Shown here: positions 23,082-35,502 of the stretch, in pieces | Layout of the letters: each line of letters opens with the position of its first letter | How positions within the stretch are numbered: position 1 is the stretch's first letter | Source of the DNA: Agroathelia rolfsii | Lineage: Eukaryota; Basidiomycota; Agaricomycetes; Amylocorticiales; Amylocorticiaceae | Assembly: GCA_018343915.1 (NCBI GenBank) | Contig: JABRWF010000001.1 | Location: 62,001-126,000 of the forward strand | DNA length: 64,000 nucleotides | Reading direction: 5' to 3' | Program-made: the position numbers and the translations under genes | Notes under the pieces: generated by a model | The model's database searches: none | Seen by the model: only the letters and a program-made list of their open reading frames with translations | Told to the model about the DNA's origin: nothing

Positions 23082-23405
23082 TCAAGTTGACGAAGCAGGC
23101 GGGCCATTCCATGTGATAATGAATTCAGACTCTTCAGATCCCTCGTGCTCACGCTTGCGGTGAAGAATAAGTTTTTCCCGTGTAGGAAATAGTTTGTTGC
23201 AGTCTATGAAATTGAATAAAATGCCGAGATAGATGCTCGAAGAAGCGTACCATGGAGTGTACAAATAAATATGGCTGTTCTGTTAAAGTCAAGTCCACTT
23301 ATTAGTGCGTGCATCGGCTGATGAAAGAGAACCAGTATACTCTTGAGGGTTTGTTGCGTGGGCGAGCCCAGTGTCAATTTGAGCTGGTGTTGTAGTAGCT
23401 GCCAT
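23082..23405 (-). CDS. Small single C2H2 zinc-finger protein (71 aa)
   Basis: Three short exons found by hand: 23405-23341 (MAATTTPAQIDTGLAHATNP), 23279-23251 and 23203-23082, with introns GTATAC...TAACAG (61 bp) and GTACGC...CATAG (47 bp). Spliced, they give one classic finger, ICTLHDCNKLFPTREKLI then LHRKREHE, that is C-x4-C-x12-H-x4-H. A tail follows, SEESEFIITWNGPPASST. The finger's first Cys and second Cys are encoded on different exons. Cys/His spacing and both splice sites fit, so it is likely real. Function is unknown; it could be a DNA- or RNA-binding microprotein. Its upstream region faces KOG1 across about 720 bp. Confidence 0.6.
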
Positions 23406-24129
23406 GGAGAACCGGTGAGAGCCCGCGGATAACTATAAGCTGAAATTTTCCAACTGCATACTATCTTGAAGGCCTGGATGTGAAGGCAGCACGGACGGAA
23501 GAGATGGGCCTCTTGGGTTGCGATTCATTTTGTTGAGTGTCAATAGACGATAGTAGTAGTAGTAGCTGCAGCTCAGGCTGGTGGTGTCGGTTAGTGCTCA
23601 CGTGCGGAGTTACGGCCCGGCTCACCCACCTTCTCTTCAGAACCGAACCGAACGAAAACGAATCGGTTCGTTGGCTGGTGAGCGCCACCAACAACTGCCA
23701 ATGCCAGTGGCCTGAGCAGGAACGTATACTATACTACAAGTAGTACAACAGCAAAGTTGCTATTAGTCCTAGTAGCAGCACCCTAGCTGCTAGCGCACTA
23801 TTCGTATTTGCATAGTAGCTTGTAAGCTCCATCACCCCCAAGCTTATCCTCATATTCTCAAAAAGCACAAGCCAACAATTCTGGCCGCTGTTCTTACATT
23901 GCTTCCCTCGAACTGCGCTCCAGTCCTGTGCATCAAACCTGGCATCTTGCATATCAAGTTCCTGGTCTAGCGCTCTTCAGACGTACCAGCAATACTATTT
24001 CGACAGAAGGCATTACACGATTTGTGATGTCCAACATGAAGCACAAAGGCAATTTCACTGTACAGATTCTCAAAGTATAATCTGCTCAAGAATCCGTTTA
24101 CAGAACGATGGTCCATAGGAGGCCATGGT
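23406..24129. other. Divergent region upstream of KOG1
   Basis: Contains a CACGTG core at 23599-23604, a TAG trinucleotide run near 23550-23567, and probably the unresolved first exon(s) of KOG1. In-frame open sequence precedes 24130 back to a TGA at 24037. Confidence 0.5.
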
Positions 24130-27100
24130 GTGAGTCTGGATGCAGAAGATGACGATGACGACGAAGGCCAGCAATCCAACTCTCTCTCCGATCCCTCTTC
24201 GGAACCGTCATCTACTGGAGAGGGTACAATGGCTGGCGATGCTCGGTTGAATGGGTCTGTCGAGACTTTTCCTGACCCGTTACCTATCATGCCGTACTGG
24301 TCTGCCAAGCGCCATCTCTCCTGTGGAAATCCATCCCGCTCCACTGCATCTTCGCACATTCGACCGTGGAGAGGTGTAACTTCAGGAAAACTCAAGACAG
24401 CCAATGCTGCTCTTGTGTTATGTCTGAACATCGATGTCGATCCGCCTGATGTTATCAAGACTAACCCATGTGCAGTTTTGGAATGTTGGGTTGATCCACA
24501 TACCATGCCTCCTAACAAGGCACTCGAAGCCATAGGCCAGAATCTACAACATCAATTCGAAGGCCTTAGTCTCAAGATTCCATACAAACCAATCCTTGAT
24601 CCTTCTTACGAAGATCTGAGTAGGTTTTGTAAAACGCTACGCAAACAAGCGAAGGATGACACAGTCCTTTTCTACTATAATGGCCATGGTGTACCCAAAC
24701 CGACGCCTAGTGGAGAGCTGTGGTGTTTTAACCGCAACTATACGCAGTATATACCCGTCTCGCTTACGGAGATTCAGTCTTGGCTCGGCTCGCCCTGCGT
24801 TTACGTGTGGGATTGCTCAGCTGCAGGAAACCTCCTACAAAATTTCATCAATATCGCGGAGAAACGTGACCAGGCTGCCCACTTGAAGAATCCATATGGA
24901 GATGGTACTCAACCTTTCATGAATTCGCTCCAGCTTGCTGCATGTGCCGCGAATGAAACCTTACCCTCATCTCCTGAGCTTCCTGCGGATGTCTTTACCG
25001 CCTGTCTCACGTCCCCTATTGACATGGCATTGCGCTATTTTATCATGAATCATCAACTCCCCAATAACATCACTGGAGACATGGTAATGCAGCTTCCGGG
25101 AGACCTAAAGGAGCGTAGGACGCCTCTTGGAGAGCTTAACTGGATTTTCACTGCCATCACGGATGCGATTGCTTGGACAAGCTTCCCACGGGAGATTTTC
25201 ACTCGTCTCTACCGGTCGGATCTGTTAATAGCGTCTCTTTTTCGAAATTTCTTGCTCGCCGAACGCATTATGAAGAACTATCATTGCACGCCCCACACAT
25301 ACCCCCCTTTACCAGCTACAAATACTCACCCCATGTGGGCAGCGTGGGATCTCGCTGTCGACACTTGCCTACGTCAGCTCCCTGATCTTCTTAAAACAAA
25401 CAACGAACCTTCTAATGGACTTCCGTCGCCTATTGCACCTTCTTCTCCCCATTTGCCTGCGTTTCCACCAGCTCCTTCCGGCTTAGGAACTCGTACGGCC
25501 GGTGTTTACCCACCACGCAGGCTTGCGAACACAGCACGCGATAAATCGACGAAAAATAGTTCTGATTCTCAGTACAAATACATTCCAAGCAGATTTTTTG
25601 CTGATCAACTTACTGCCTTTGAAGTTTGGATATCTCGAGGTGGTTCCGCGCTCACCAAACGTGGTCCCATGTCTATACCTTCTTCGAATACAAGATTCTC
25701 AGATGGCGACTCCGTAGTCCCTGCCGAGGATTCCGATCTCGTTCCACGCAAGCCACCTGACCAACTCCCCATCGTTTTGCAAGTTCTTCTATCTCAGCCT
25801 CACAGGCTCCGTGCATTAATCTTATTATCGCAATTCGTTGATCTTGGACCATGGGCTGTTCATCTTGTCCTTACCGTCGGGATCTTCCCTTACATATCGA
25901 GATTGCTCATGGCAGCCGGTCAAGATCTTCGACCCGTATTGATTTTCATATGGGCTCGAATCTTAGCTGTAGACCCTACCGTCCAGTTAGATTTATATAA
26001 TAACCAAGGATATCGCTATTTTGCCTCGGTTCTCTCCGTTCCCGAGGATACAACCAACGATCCAGTCCTTCCAAATAGCTCGGAGCACAAGGCCATGTGC
26101 GCGTTTATCCTTTCCGCTGTTGCACGGGATTTCAAACATGGCCAGGATGCCGTCTGGCGGGAGCAAGTGTTTGATAATTGTTTCGAACGCCTTGACGAAG
26201 GAGATTTCCTCTTACGTCAGTGGTGTGCTCTATGTATCGGCCAGATTTGGGATCGAAACGATGAAATCAAGATTTACGGTGTAGATCGCGGGACCCAGGA
26301 TAAATTGATTGCTTTGCTTTCGGATGACGCATGCGAAGTGCGCTGCGCAGCCCTTTTTGCATTGGGGACATTTATGGGGGCCACAGGATCACTGGATCCC
26401 AATAAGCAGGGCGGTGGAGGGAGCGGTCAAATGTACCAATTGGAACTAAGAGTCCATTTTAGGATGGAAGTGGCTGTAGCCACTGGAGCCACGCTTGCTG
26501 TAAGAGACGACGCTAGCCCGATGGTTAGGAAGGAGCTTCTTGTTCTCCTCAGTTGCCTCGTCAAAGAATGGCGTGGTTACTTTGTCGTTTGTGCTTGGAT
26601 TTACTGGGAGGAAGATCGCCGACGACAAGCGGAAGAAGAAGGACATTTCCATGAAGACATCACGTCTCAAGTCATCTCAGACTGGCTCAGCAGTTTCCCG
26701 GATGAGGATATACGAGAAGAGAGCCGTGTTCTTCTTTCCTCCTTGTTCACAATCTTTGTTTTCCTCCTCGAGCTTTCTGTGGATCCATATCAAGAAGTTG
26801 CCACCAATGCGCAGACGGTCGTCGATTATATCATGGCGCTTCTCCTGGAATCATCATTTACCTCCATACGCAGTCATCCATTCCATCATCCCTCGGTTCC
26901 TGAGGACGCGAATAAACCAAATTTACCTATTCGTTCAAGGGTGTCGTCATTACGCGGATCTCCTGACATTATACAGGAATCTAAACCACTCGCTAACTCT
27001 ATATCCCCGAGACCTGCCATCAATCGCACTGAGACTATGAGTAGCACGTTATCTTCCGGCGTAGAGAACACCATTCGTAGGACAGCCTCGTTCGCAAACG

Positions 27101-29217
27101 TGATCAAAAACCTTGCTGGGGGTATAGCATTCACGACAGTGGATGATGGGCGATCTTCTCCCGCGCTTGCGCCTGCTCATCTTCGGGATAGAATAGATAT
27201 CTCTCGTCCACCCTCGCCTAATCTGAATATCGCTCAGTATACATCCCCTTATTCACGCCCTCCGAGTCCTCAGCTTTCTCCAACCCACCCATCTCAATCG
27301 CTTCATCAACTCTCGGGGGGAAAGATCAGCCAGTCTGCCTCGAATAACCGTAACTCTCCTCTCCGGGTCATGCAAGTTCTAATAGAAGAGGACATGCAAC
27401 GGCTACAAGCGAGGAGACAATCGGAAACCCTTCCGCATATGCAACCAGATCATTTCTCTCAGCGCCCTGGGACGGTTGAAAAGAACCCATCCGAGACTGC
27501 TTTGGGTACCACGCCAGGTATGGAGACCGGTATTGGCATACGCGATGTCTTGCCCTTAAAGAGTACATTCTTTGATTGGTGCGTGGAATATTTCAAGGAG
27601 CCTCAGATGAGGGTGGGTCGTACTTTTATTCCTACCACATAGTGTTCTGACCTGTAGTTAGCAAGCTGAAGCGGATGAACCGGGGAGTCTTCAGTATAAT
27701 TATCAGGTTTGGAGGCAAAGACGGAACGATACTGTCTCTCGCGAGACTGTACTGCATGCCGAGATTGCTCGTGAGTGTTGTTGGATATTTGTTTGAAATG
27801 CCCTTTCAACAGAAAGAAAATACATCCACTTTCAGATATGCACCCATGGGACAGATCAGTAGCCACTATCCAGACATCCAGCTTGCCGTTACTAATGTCT
27901 TTTCACTCTTTCGACCATCATGTTGTTGTATCGAATGAGACGGATATGGTCACGTGAGCTATCAATGTTCCAAGCGTGTTCCCCTTCTCATATATTTCCC
28001 AAGCGTCTATGATTGGACAACCCGGAAGCAGATCAGTCATTTCTGTAATGGTAATCCCAAAGGGTCCAGTATTACGTCCTTGCACTTCATCAACGAAGAT
28101 GTTGGAGGTCTTATCCTCACTGGCTCTGGTACGTCTAGTTTTTCGAGCGATCGTGAAGCTACAATATTAAGCAATGCCTCTTTTTAGCTGATGGTGTTGT
28201 CAGACTATTCAGAAACTATGACAGTATGACCACTTCTGATCCGATTCAGATGGTCAGTGCGTTCCGGGGACTCAATGAATTAGTACCTGTTAAGCGGGGC
28301 GCCGGAGTCGTCATGGACTGGAAACAATCATCCGGCACTCTCACAATTGGGGGTGATTCCCGAATTGTGAGAGTTTGGGATGCACATACAGAAACTCAGC
28401 TATCAGTTCGTTTTTTTACAGTTTGTTATATTGTGTGCGATTCTGAAAACGTCCAATCAGGACCTGGATACCAAGTCCGAATCTCCAATAACAGCAATCA
28501 CTTCTGACCGGATATCAAGCAGTACTTTCATCGCCAGTTTCTCCGATGGGACCGTTAAGATGTTTGATCGGCGTTTGGAAGAGGATGAGGCTGTTGTAAG
28601 ATCGTATTCGCATCATCAATCTTGGGTCCAAAATATTAGCTGGCATGCTACCCTAGGCGGTCAGTTTTTATCGGGAAGGTGCGTCACTCTTTTAATCGTC
28701 TCAAAATCTGTCTTTAACATGCTGCGCTGGATAGCTTGGACGGTGACATCCACTTGTGGGATATTCGCAGTCATAATGACTTGCCTGTCCAAACATGGAT
28801 GCCATACGCATCGGGGTTATCATCTTTCACTGGACATTCTCAAGCACCAGTTTTTGCTGCGTAGGTGGACTCGGCACCTTAAATTATAACGGTGTTGATA
28901 ACTATTCCCTATGCAATGGTAGAACATCCGCTGTACATTCGAGCAATCCTCGGAACCCGAAATTGCTTGTGCAATCCTTGGTTGACGATCGTGCCCTATC
29001 CAACCTGACATTCCCTACCGGTCAGCCTATCTTTACAGGGCGTGGTCATGCGTCGACATTCATTCCACGTCTCGGGTCGCTTGTTTTCCATCCTATGGAG
29101 ATGCTTTACGGTGTAGGAGGGATGGATGGTTCCAGTAAGTTGATGGTGTTTCGATCTGACTGACATCCATTGACATCTTTTATCTCAGTCAGAATACTGG
29201 GTTGTAATCTATCATGA
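24130..29217 (+). CDS. KOG1: Raptor/Kog1, TORC1 scaffold subunit
   Basis: TORC1 subunit that binds substrates and the Tor kinase. A very long first exon (to 27617) holds the raptor N-terminal conserved caspase-like domain: MPYWSAKRHLSCGNP, KTANAALVLCLNIDVDPPDV, DTVLFYYNGHGVPKPT and VYVWDCSAAGNLLQNF. HEAT repeats follow: LPIVLQVLLSQPHRLRALIL, GPWAVHLVLTVGIFPYISRL, VLIFIWARILAVDPT and MVRKELLVLLSCLVKEWRGY. After a Ser/Pro-rich linker come seven small exons encoding the WD40 C-terminus (WDRSVATIQT, TVYDWTTRKQISHF, ADGVVRLFRN, SRIVRVWDAHTETQLS, LDGDIHLWDIRSHND), ending GSIRILGCNLS. The start is not resolved: 24130 is only where the recognisable acidic N-terminus begins (not an ATG), and the first in-frame ATG is near 24229, so an upstream exon is likely. 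Confidence 0.93.
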
Positions 29218-29485
29218 TTATCAAACACGAGCTTTGTTTCTGAATTATTTCTCTATCGACGATGTTACGTACCGTTCTACCGTACTGTTTAATACTAGCC
29301 ATGAATTCACGTCAAAGTAATGCGTGATTGCTGTGATGATGACAAGTGTACAATTCAACAGAGCAACTGCTTTGTCTGAGTGAACAGCAACTTGAATCCA
29401 TCGCTACCACCGTCTCCGTCTCAGGCTCTGGCACCATCCGCATTCTCACTCAGGCGTCTAATAGTAAGATTACCGCTTTCATGGC

Positions 29486-32400
29486 ATGGATCCTCAGATA
29501 GGCGACATTGTTGAAGTTACCGCCGGTCGCGGTATTATACGCTTTCTGGGCACAACCTCCTTCTCCCAAGGACGATGGGCTGGCATTGAACTCGATGAAC
29601 CCAACGGCAAGAACGACGGCACCGTCCAAGGTGCGCGCTACTTTACCTGTGAGCCTCTGCACGGTGTCTTTGTTCGTGTCAGCCAGGTCAAGCTGGTTAT
29701 ATCCCACGAGGAGCCACCCACACAGGTGCATTATCATGATCCCACTCCGTCCAGACCTGAACAAGCCACTGACCAGGCATCATAGCGAAACAATACTAGG
29801 CCCACATCGGGACATCAGCGCAAAGAAAGTGTTGGCTTGCCTCGGCCTGTTGCACTTCGCTCAGGCTCAGGTGCATCATCTCGCTCAGCTAGTCCTGTCA
29901 AGACTGCGCAGGCTATTGCACGCCCATCCCCTTCCAAGCTTGCTGCTCCGCCATCGCCATCACCTGCAAAACGCTCACCTCCTTCGGGGCTACAGCTACG
30001 CAAGCCTCAGCTACGACAATCGTCTGAAGCTCCTCAGAGCCCTGTAGAAACCTCCTCTCGCCCCATAGGGATTGCTAGTCACAGGAGAAAAAGTAGCTTA
30101 TCAACTAAGCCACAGATACCTACTCCTACACCTCCCACACCGCCAAGTCGTGCCCCCGTTTCCCTTCCTTCAACATCACCTGCCTCTCAACCAGAGCGAC
30201 CAAAGTCTCCTGCCGATCCTCTCCCTGAACCCCCTCGTCCTCGGCCTGTTTCCCCACAGATACAATTGCCGCGACCTCAAGACGAAGCCGAGATTCAAGA
30301 GCTTCGTGCTCGTATTCGTGTACTAGAAGCTAAGCGTGCTGACGACGCTCGTCATGTGCGCGAATTGGAAACACGGCTCGAGCAGGCTGAAGCCTTCGTA
30401 GCATTGAAACCCAAGCTCCAGGCCAAGCTGACGGAGCAGCGAACAGATCTCATAGCTGCCCAAAGCGAACTGGCAGAAGCCAGGCAGCTTGCTGCCCTGA
30501 ACGAAAGTCGATTCGTGGACGCACAAGAGACGTTAGAAATGGCCATGTTGGACAAAGAGGTTGCTGAAGAAAGGGCGGAATTGGCCGAGGCAGAGTTAGA
30601 GGAACTGAAAGAGAGCCTCGCCATCGCAGAAGTAGAGCTGGAAGTCCTGAAGGAGGAGAAAGAGAGCGCCCTTAGCGGCCAACTGGGTACGGAGATTGAA
30701 GGAGATGCTAAGAGTTCGCTGGCGTATATCCAACTCGAGAAGCAAAATGAGCGACTCAAAGATGCATTGCTTCGGTATGTTTGAAGCTCAATATTTGACT
30801 TGGCTCATTCGATCTTTGTAGTCTGCGCGACATGACCCAGGAGACAGATCAAGACCAGCGGCGGCGCATAAGTGAAATGGAAAAGGATCTTGCTAGCTTT
30901 GATGAAGTTGAAGGTATGTTTTTATGTTGCTTGATGTCGAGTGCTCTGTTTAATATGAAACCCACGAAGCACAATACAAGGCAACCCTCATCAAGCTAAA
31001 TAGCGCCGAAGCGCAAATTGAAGACCTCAAAGTGCAACTTGATGACGCACTTGGTGCAGAGGACATGCTTGTTCAGCTTACGGAACGGAACCTTGTTCTT
31101 GGCGAGGTTACCCCATTCCATTCTGGTATCGTCTTCATTCTGTTGACATTCATTATAGAAAATCGAAGAAATGCGTATTACTATCGAAGATCTCGAAGCA
31201 TTGAAAGAGCTAAATGATGAGTTAGAGGAAAACCACATGGAGACAGAGAAAGCATTACAGGATGAAATCAGTCAGTCGACATCGAATCTGATGAACGCCT
31301 AACTAATCATCGCCCAATTCGCAGATGCCAAAGATATCCAGATTCGAGAGCAAATGCGCCGTGCAGACTCTTTAGAGGATATGTGCCAAGATCTTGAGAA
31401 CACCATTTCTCAATTCCGTGAGCTCGTATTACAGCTCCAGAGGTATGTCGCTCCATCTTTTCAATTGCATCATGTTAACTGGAAATATGAACATTTTCTA
31501 CAGTGAAATTGAGGTTATGAGAACGCAAACTCAGAACGCTCAGACCGAATCTGCTCATGCTGCCTCACAAACTGCCGCCATCATGAGCTTGAATATGAAG
31601 CTGCAGTCCACCGCCGCCAAGAATCAAGCAAAAATGATTGATCTCGAGATTAAAAAGGCCGAGGCTATTGAGACAAAGGAGCTATTGAGTATTATTCAGG
31701 TGCGTATAGTTAATTCGCGTACCTATCTTGACTTCTCATCGGTTTGGGTTAACACAGCCATATCTTCCGCAAATTTACATGGAAGCAGATAGCGATTCGA
31801 CCAACCTATATCTCTTCTTTCAGCGCATGGCATTCAAGACAGATTTGATTGCGTTCACTGCCGGGCAAAGTTTAGGTTTACCCGACATCCTGGATGGTCC
31901 CACAATGGATGAGGAACTTGGGCGGACCTGCGAAGTTCGTTGTTCGGGCGTGAAGTTGTGTTATCGTTTTATACTGATAATATTAACGTGTAGATGCGAG
32001 CGGATCTTGCAATGCTATCTATCTTCTGCAAGCGCTTCTCCGCCGTTCTACGGCGTATTGACGTGGACACTTTTCTCAACCTCGGAAGACTATATCCTGA
32101 AATTGCTCCAATGGAAAAAAGGATTGATATTCACATCGAGACATTAAAGAAGAGCAACTTCAGGACTATTGAATGCATGCTTGATGTTGATAAGTGTGTC
32201 TGTTTACTAATGTTTTTCGCCTTTGCATGCATTGAGGCTTACTGCTTACAGAATAAAAGCCCAGTTCGAACATCTCTCGGAATCCTACTTCAGCGGATTT
32301 GATCACGATTTAGTCGAACGAGAACTAGGATTTGCCTCTCGATTCGACCATGACTTGGAAATGGTTGCAGCCTCCATAGTCCTAACGAAGTCGTCCGTAG

Positions 32401-34109
32401 AAAATATCCTCAAGGATGAAGGTGAGCTTGTTTTTGTTCTTTTTTGATCGACCCAAAGAGGCTAAGAGACCTGGCAGATGCTCAATTAAATCTCGGTGAC
32501 ATGGATATAGAAGCAGAGCTCCTAAAGCCGCTGCAAAAACTGCTTGACCAGAGCAAGAGCGCTCGTAACCTTTCGCAGTATAATGTTTTCTTGTTCAAAA
32601 CAATCGAGCTCGTATCTGAATTGCTTTCAGGAAACTCACGAAACGCATCGAAGACATCGCTGTGGCTTCATCTGCTTTGCGCACGAACTTGATGCCTCAA
32701 CTTAAAGGATTGTGCAATTCCTCTTATGAGGTCGTCAATTTCTCCATCATGGTAAGCAATTGCTGGATTTCCTTGACGATTCACTCGTTTAGGCAAGTCT
32801 GTAGATGGCGCAACAAGTTATGCCTCATATCACCGATGCTAAAGAGCATAAATCTGAGTTTAAGCTCGAAACGGTCATGACCCTCATTAAGCAGACGGTA
32901 GCTTCGACAGTGGGCAAAGGCCTCAAGTCGGATCTTTCCCATTGGGAAGCAGCCACAGAATCCATGGCCCAGCTTGTACAAGATGCAGGCCGCTTGCTCC
33001 CCTTGACCATGGAACCAGAAAATGTGGTGAAGAGTAAGTGACTTGTACATTGTATACACTTGCATGCCTTACCCTCCTTGTCTTTTTTATCCAGCATTTG
33101 GCGTTGCACCCTGGGTTACTCGCATTACTCAGATCAAAGAAAGTCTTGCGATCAATGCAGAGGCCGAACATAAGGTCATGCAGCTCAACGATGAGATTCA
33201 GGGCTTGATGCGTACAATCCGCTCACGCGATCAAGCCATTCAAGAGTCCGGTGTCAAGATCGAGTTGTTGGAACGAAGGATGGAGTTTCTCAAGAAACAA
33301 GCTGACACTATTGCCAGCCTCGAAGGGGAGCTTGTTAAAGCTAGAAAGCAAGAGCGGACCTACGAGCTGGCCATGGAGCAACTGCAATCCGACTTGGACA
33401 CATTAGAGCAAGACAATGCTAAGCTGAAAGCAGTCTCGGCTGGACATGCGCGCGAAGGTGACTTGCTATCATCAGATCACGCCGTCTATTTACTGAATCA
33501 TTTTGCCAGCATCAGCCGTGCAGCCTGTAGAAGTAGAAAATGTTCCGGTTGAAGGCAGCTTAGAAACCTCTTATCTACTTGAACAGGTGCGATCATTTGT
33601 TCTTCATAACACTCTGTTATCACTCACCACATCGTGGACAGCTCGAAGCATTCAAGGGTACTGTTCGGTTCCTACGCTCTGAAAACAATTTCCTGAAGGG
33701 ACAGGATCTCCTCAAAGGGATCCAATCACTCCCTCCCATGTCGGAACCTATCAATCGCCAACCTACACCACCATTGGATCCTTCCAGCCAATCTGATACG
33801 GATGAGTCGGACGCAGAAGAGCCACGGACGCCACCAACATTCCGTACTCTCGCAATGGAAACACGAATGCTCTACAGAGAGGTCATCCGCTTCTCAGCTT
33901 CCCCCCGAGTGGTTGACCTATCTACGCTACATGCCAAGCGTGTCGAAGCTCCCCATAAGGGCATGAAAGTATGGATGCCAAAAAAGGATAACCCTGCTCA
34001 AAAAGTCCTAGAGAGAAAGATGCAGGCGGAAAGGCTTAGTAGGAAAGTGCATGGTCTCAAAGATCGAGCCGGGTTACTTGTGGGCTCTGAGGATATAAGT
34101 TTTTCGTAA
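29486..34109 (+). CDS. Dynactin subunit p150Glued
   Basis: Largest dynactin subunit, linking dynein to microtubules and cargo. The CAP-Gly domain is at the N-terminus (QIGDIVEVTAGRGIIRFLGT, GRWAGIELDEPNGKNDGTVQ, GVFVRVSQVKLV). An intron (29726-29785) removes an in-frame TAG. A basic Ser/Pro-rich microtubule-binding linker follows (RPVALRSGSGASSRSASPVK), then a first long coiled coil (AEIQELRARIRVLEAKRADD onward). The conserved dynactin domain (FFQRMAFKTDLIAFTAGQSL, LGRLYPEIAPMEKRIDIHIE, SYFSGFDHDLVERELGFA) comes next, and a second coiled coil runs to the C-terminus. At least twelve introns; the last exon ends GLLVGSEDISFS. It lies about 270 bp downstream of KOG1 on the same strand. The gene symbol differs between fungi, so it is left blank. 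Confidence 0.94.
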
Positions 34110-34377
34110 CTATTATATACATGTTTGATTACCCTGGATCACCTTTGCTAATTTTTTTCTATGATACCATGCCTTATGACCTAGTTTTCGTTTAATGTAA
34201 CGTTTGGATAACTAGAGAAGCTCACTAGGAGCTCGTCTCATGTTGTTTGAGTTGACATGGTTACCGATATGTATGCGCTAAGTTCCAAGTATATTGTCTA
34301 CATTAGATGGAACAAATTTGAAAAACTGAACCCATAGTAATCAGGATTACCTTTGCCATAGCTTAAATAGTATAACA

Positions 34378-35100
34378 TTACAGGAGACAATGAATATCCG
34401 CGCCGACTCGGAGGAACCTCAGCTCGCTATCATACACCACTGGCACTACCAATGGCTCAACATCCTCGATCTCCTCGGTCTTGAAAGTTCAAGTCAAATA
34501 ACTATATGTAAAAAAGCATCTGATGATCGACGAATCCGAGTTGAAATCCACATGAATAAGCAGTCAAAATATCATATTTAACCTGATAACATCCACGATG
34601 GCATCTCCTGAGCGATTAGGTTCATACTCGTTAGAGTCAACATGTGAAATACGGCCGGGTATTGAGTCCTCGTCGCGGTGCAGCTACTGCTCCCTACATG
34701 GGAAATGGGCAAGTTCTATGCAGAATAGAGTGCTTGAACGATGTGCTTACAAGACTCGTCTTCATGCTTAGCTCTGATCTAGAGACCAACGTTAGTCAAG
34801 CTTTTGCGCACCCCCTTTGCTTTGTCTACTTCGTCGACTTGCCATTCCTATTATATGGGCCTGGCCACTCTTCTGTAAAAGGTGCATAAAATGTATTTCG
34901 AGGTCTATGGCACTGAATACTAGCGCTTGATAATCTGGGACTGAGGATAGTATAGATGTCTGACTGAACCACTGCAGCGGGGAAGCCTCCAGTCTTGAGT
35001 ACAGCTCGGATGAAGCACATTTATGGCTGGCTGATTCGACACACACCCATAGGTATTTTATGAAGTTAACAACTGTCTCGGCTTTCGCGAATTTGAACAC
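34378..35100 (-). CDS. Doubtful small gene, function unknown
   Basis: The minus strand shows spliced coding-like sequence. A block LHRDEDSIPGRISHVDSNEY / EPNRSGDAIVDVIR is joined through a small intron to TEEIEDVEPLVVPVVYDSEL / RFLRVGADIHCLL, then a stop at 34378. Upstream there is an open stretch with MFKFAKAETVVNFIKYLWVC in one frame and RPRNTFYAPFTEEWPGPYN in another. Exon order and frame between these blocks are not resolved and no domain is recognised. It may be a decayed gene or a lineage-specific one. Some open frames may be chance. Confidence 0.3.
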
Positions 35101-35502
35101 ATTCTATAAACATGACAATAGATTAGACTGCTGCGGGTTTACAACTGAGAGTACTTCGGACGCCCAACTATTACATGTAAAGTTGTAGTAGTGACGATGA
35201 TGATGACATGAATCCACCTGTACTAGCACACCTTTGTAAACACTAGACAGGCTCCATCATTACACGCTCTTACTCCAGGTTCTTCGTACAACTGCACTAC
35301 AGGGCATCCAGATCAATAATAAAGTTCAGATAATAACATGTAACCTATACATCAGAAACATTAAAAAATAACACTCATTTGATAATAGATGCATGGCTAT
35401 GCGGCGGTTATCAATATAATCAAACATCCATATATACACCAAAAATCTGTCAAGGAATACACTATTCATGCACAGAACGTGATTGATAACATCTACAGAC
35501 TT
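35101..35502. other. Spacer without recognised features
   Basis: AT-rich sequence between the doubtful gene and the permease 3' end. Nothing is identified. Confidence 0.5.
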
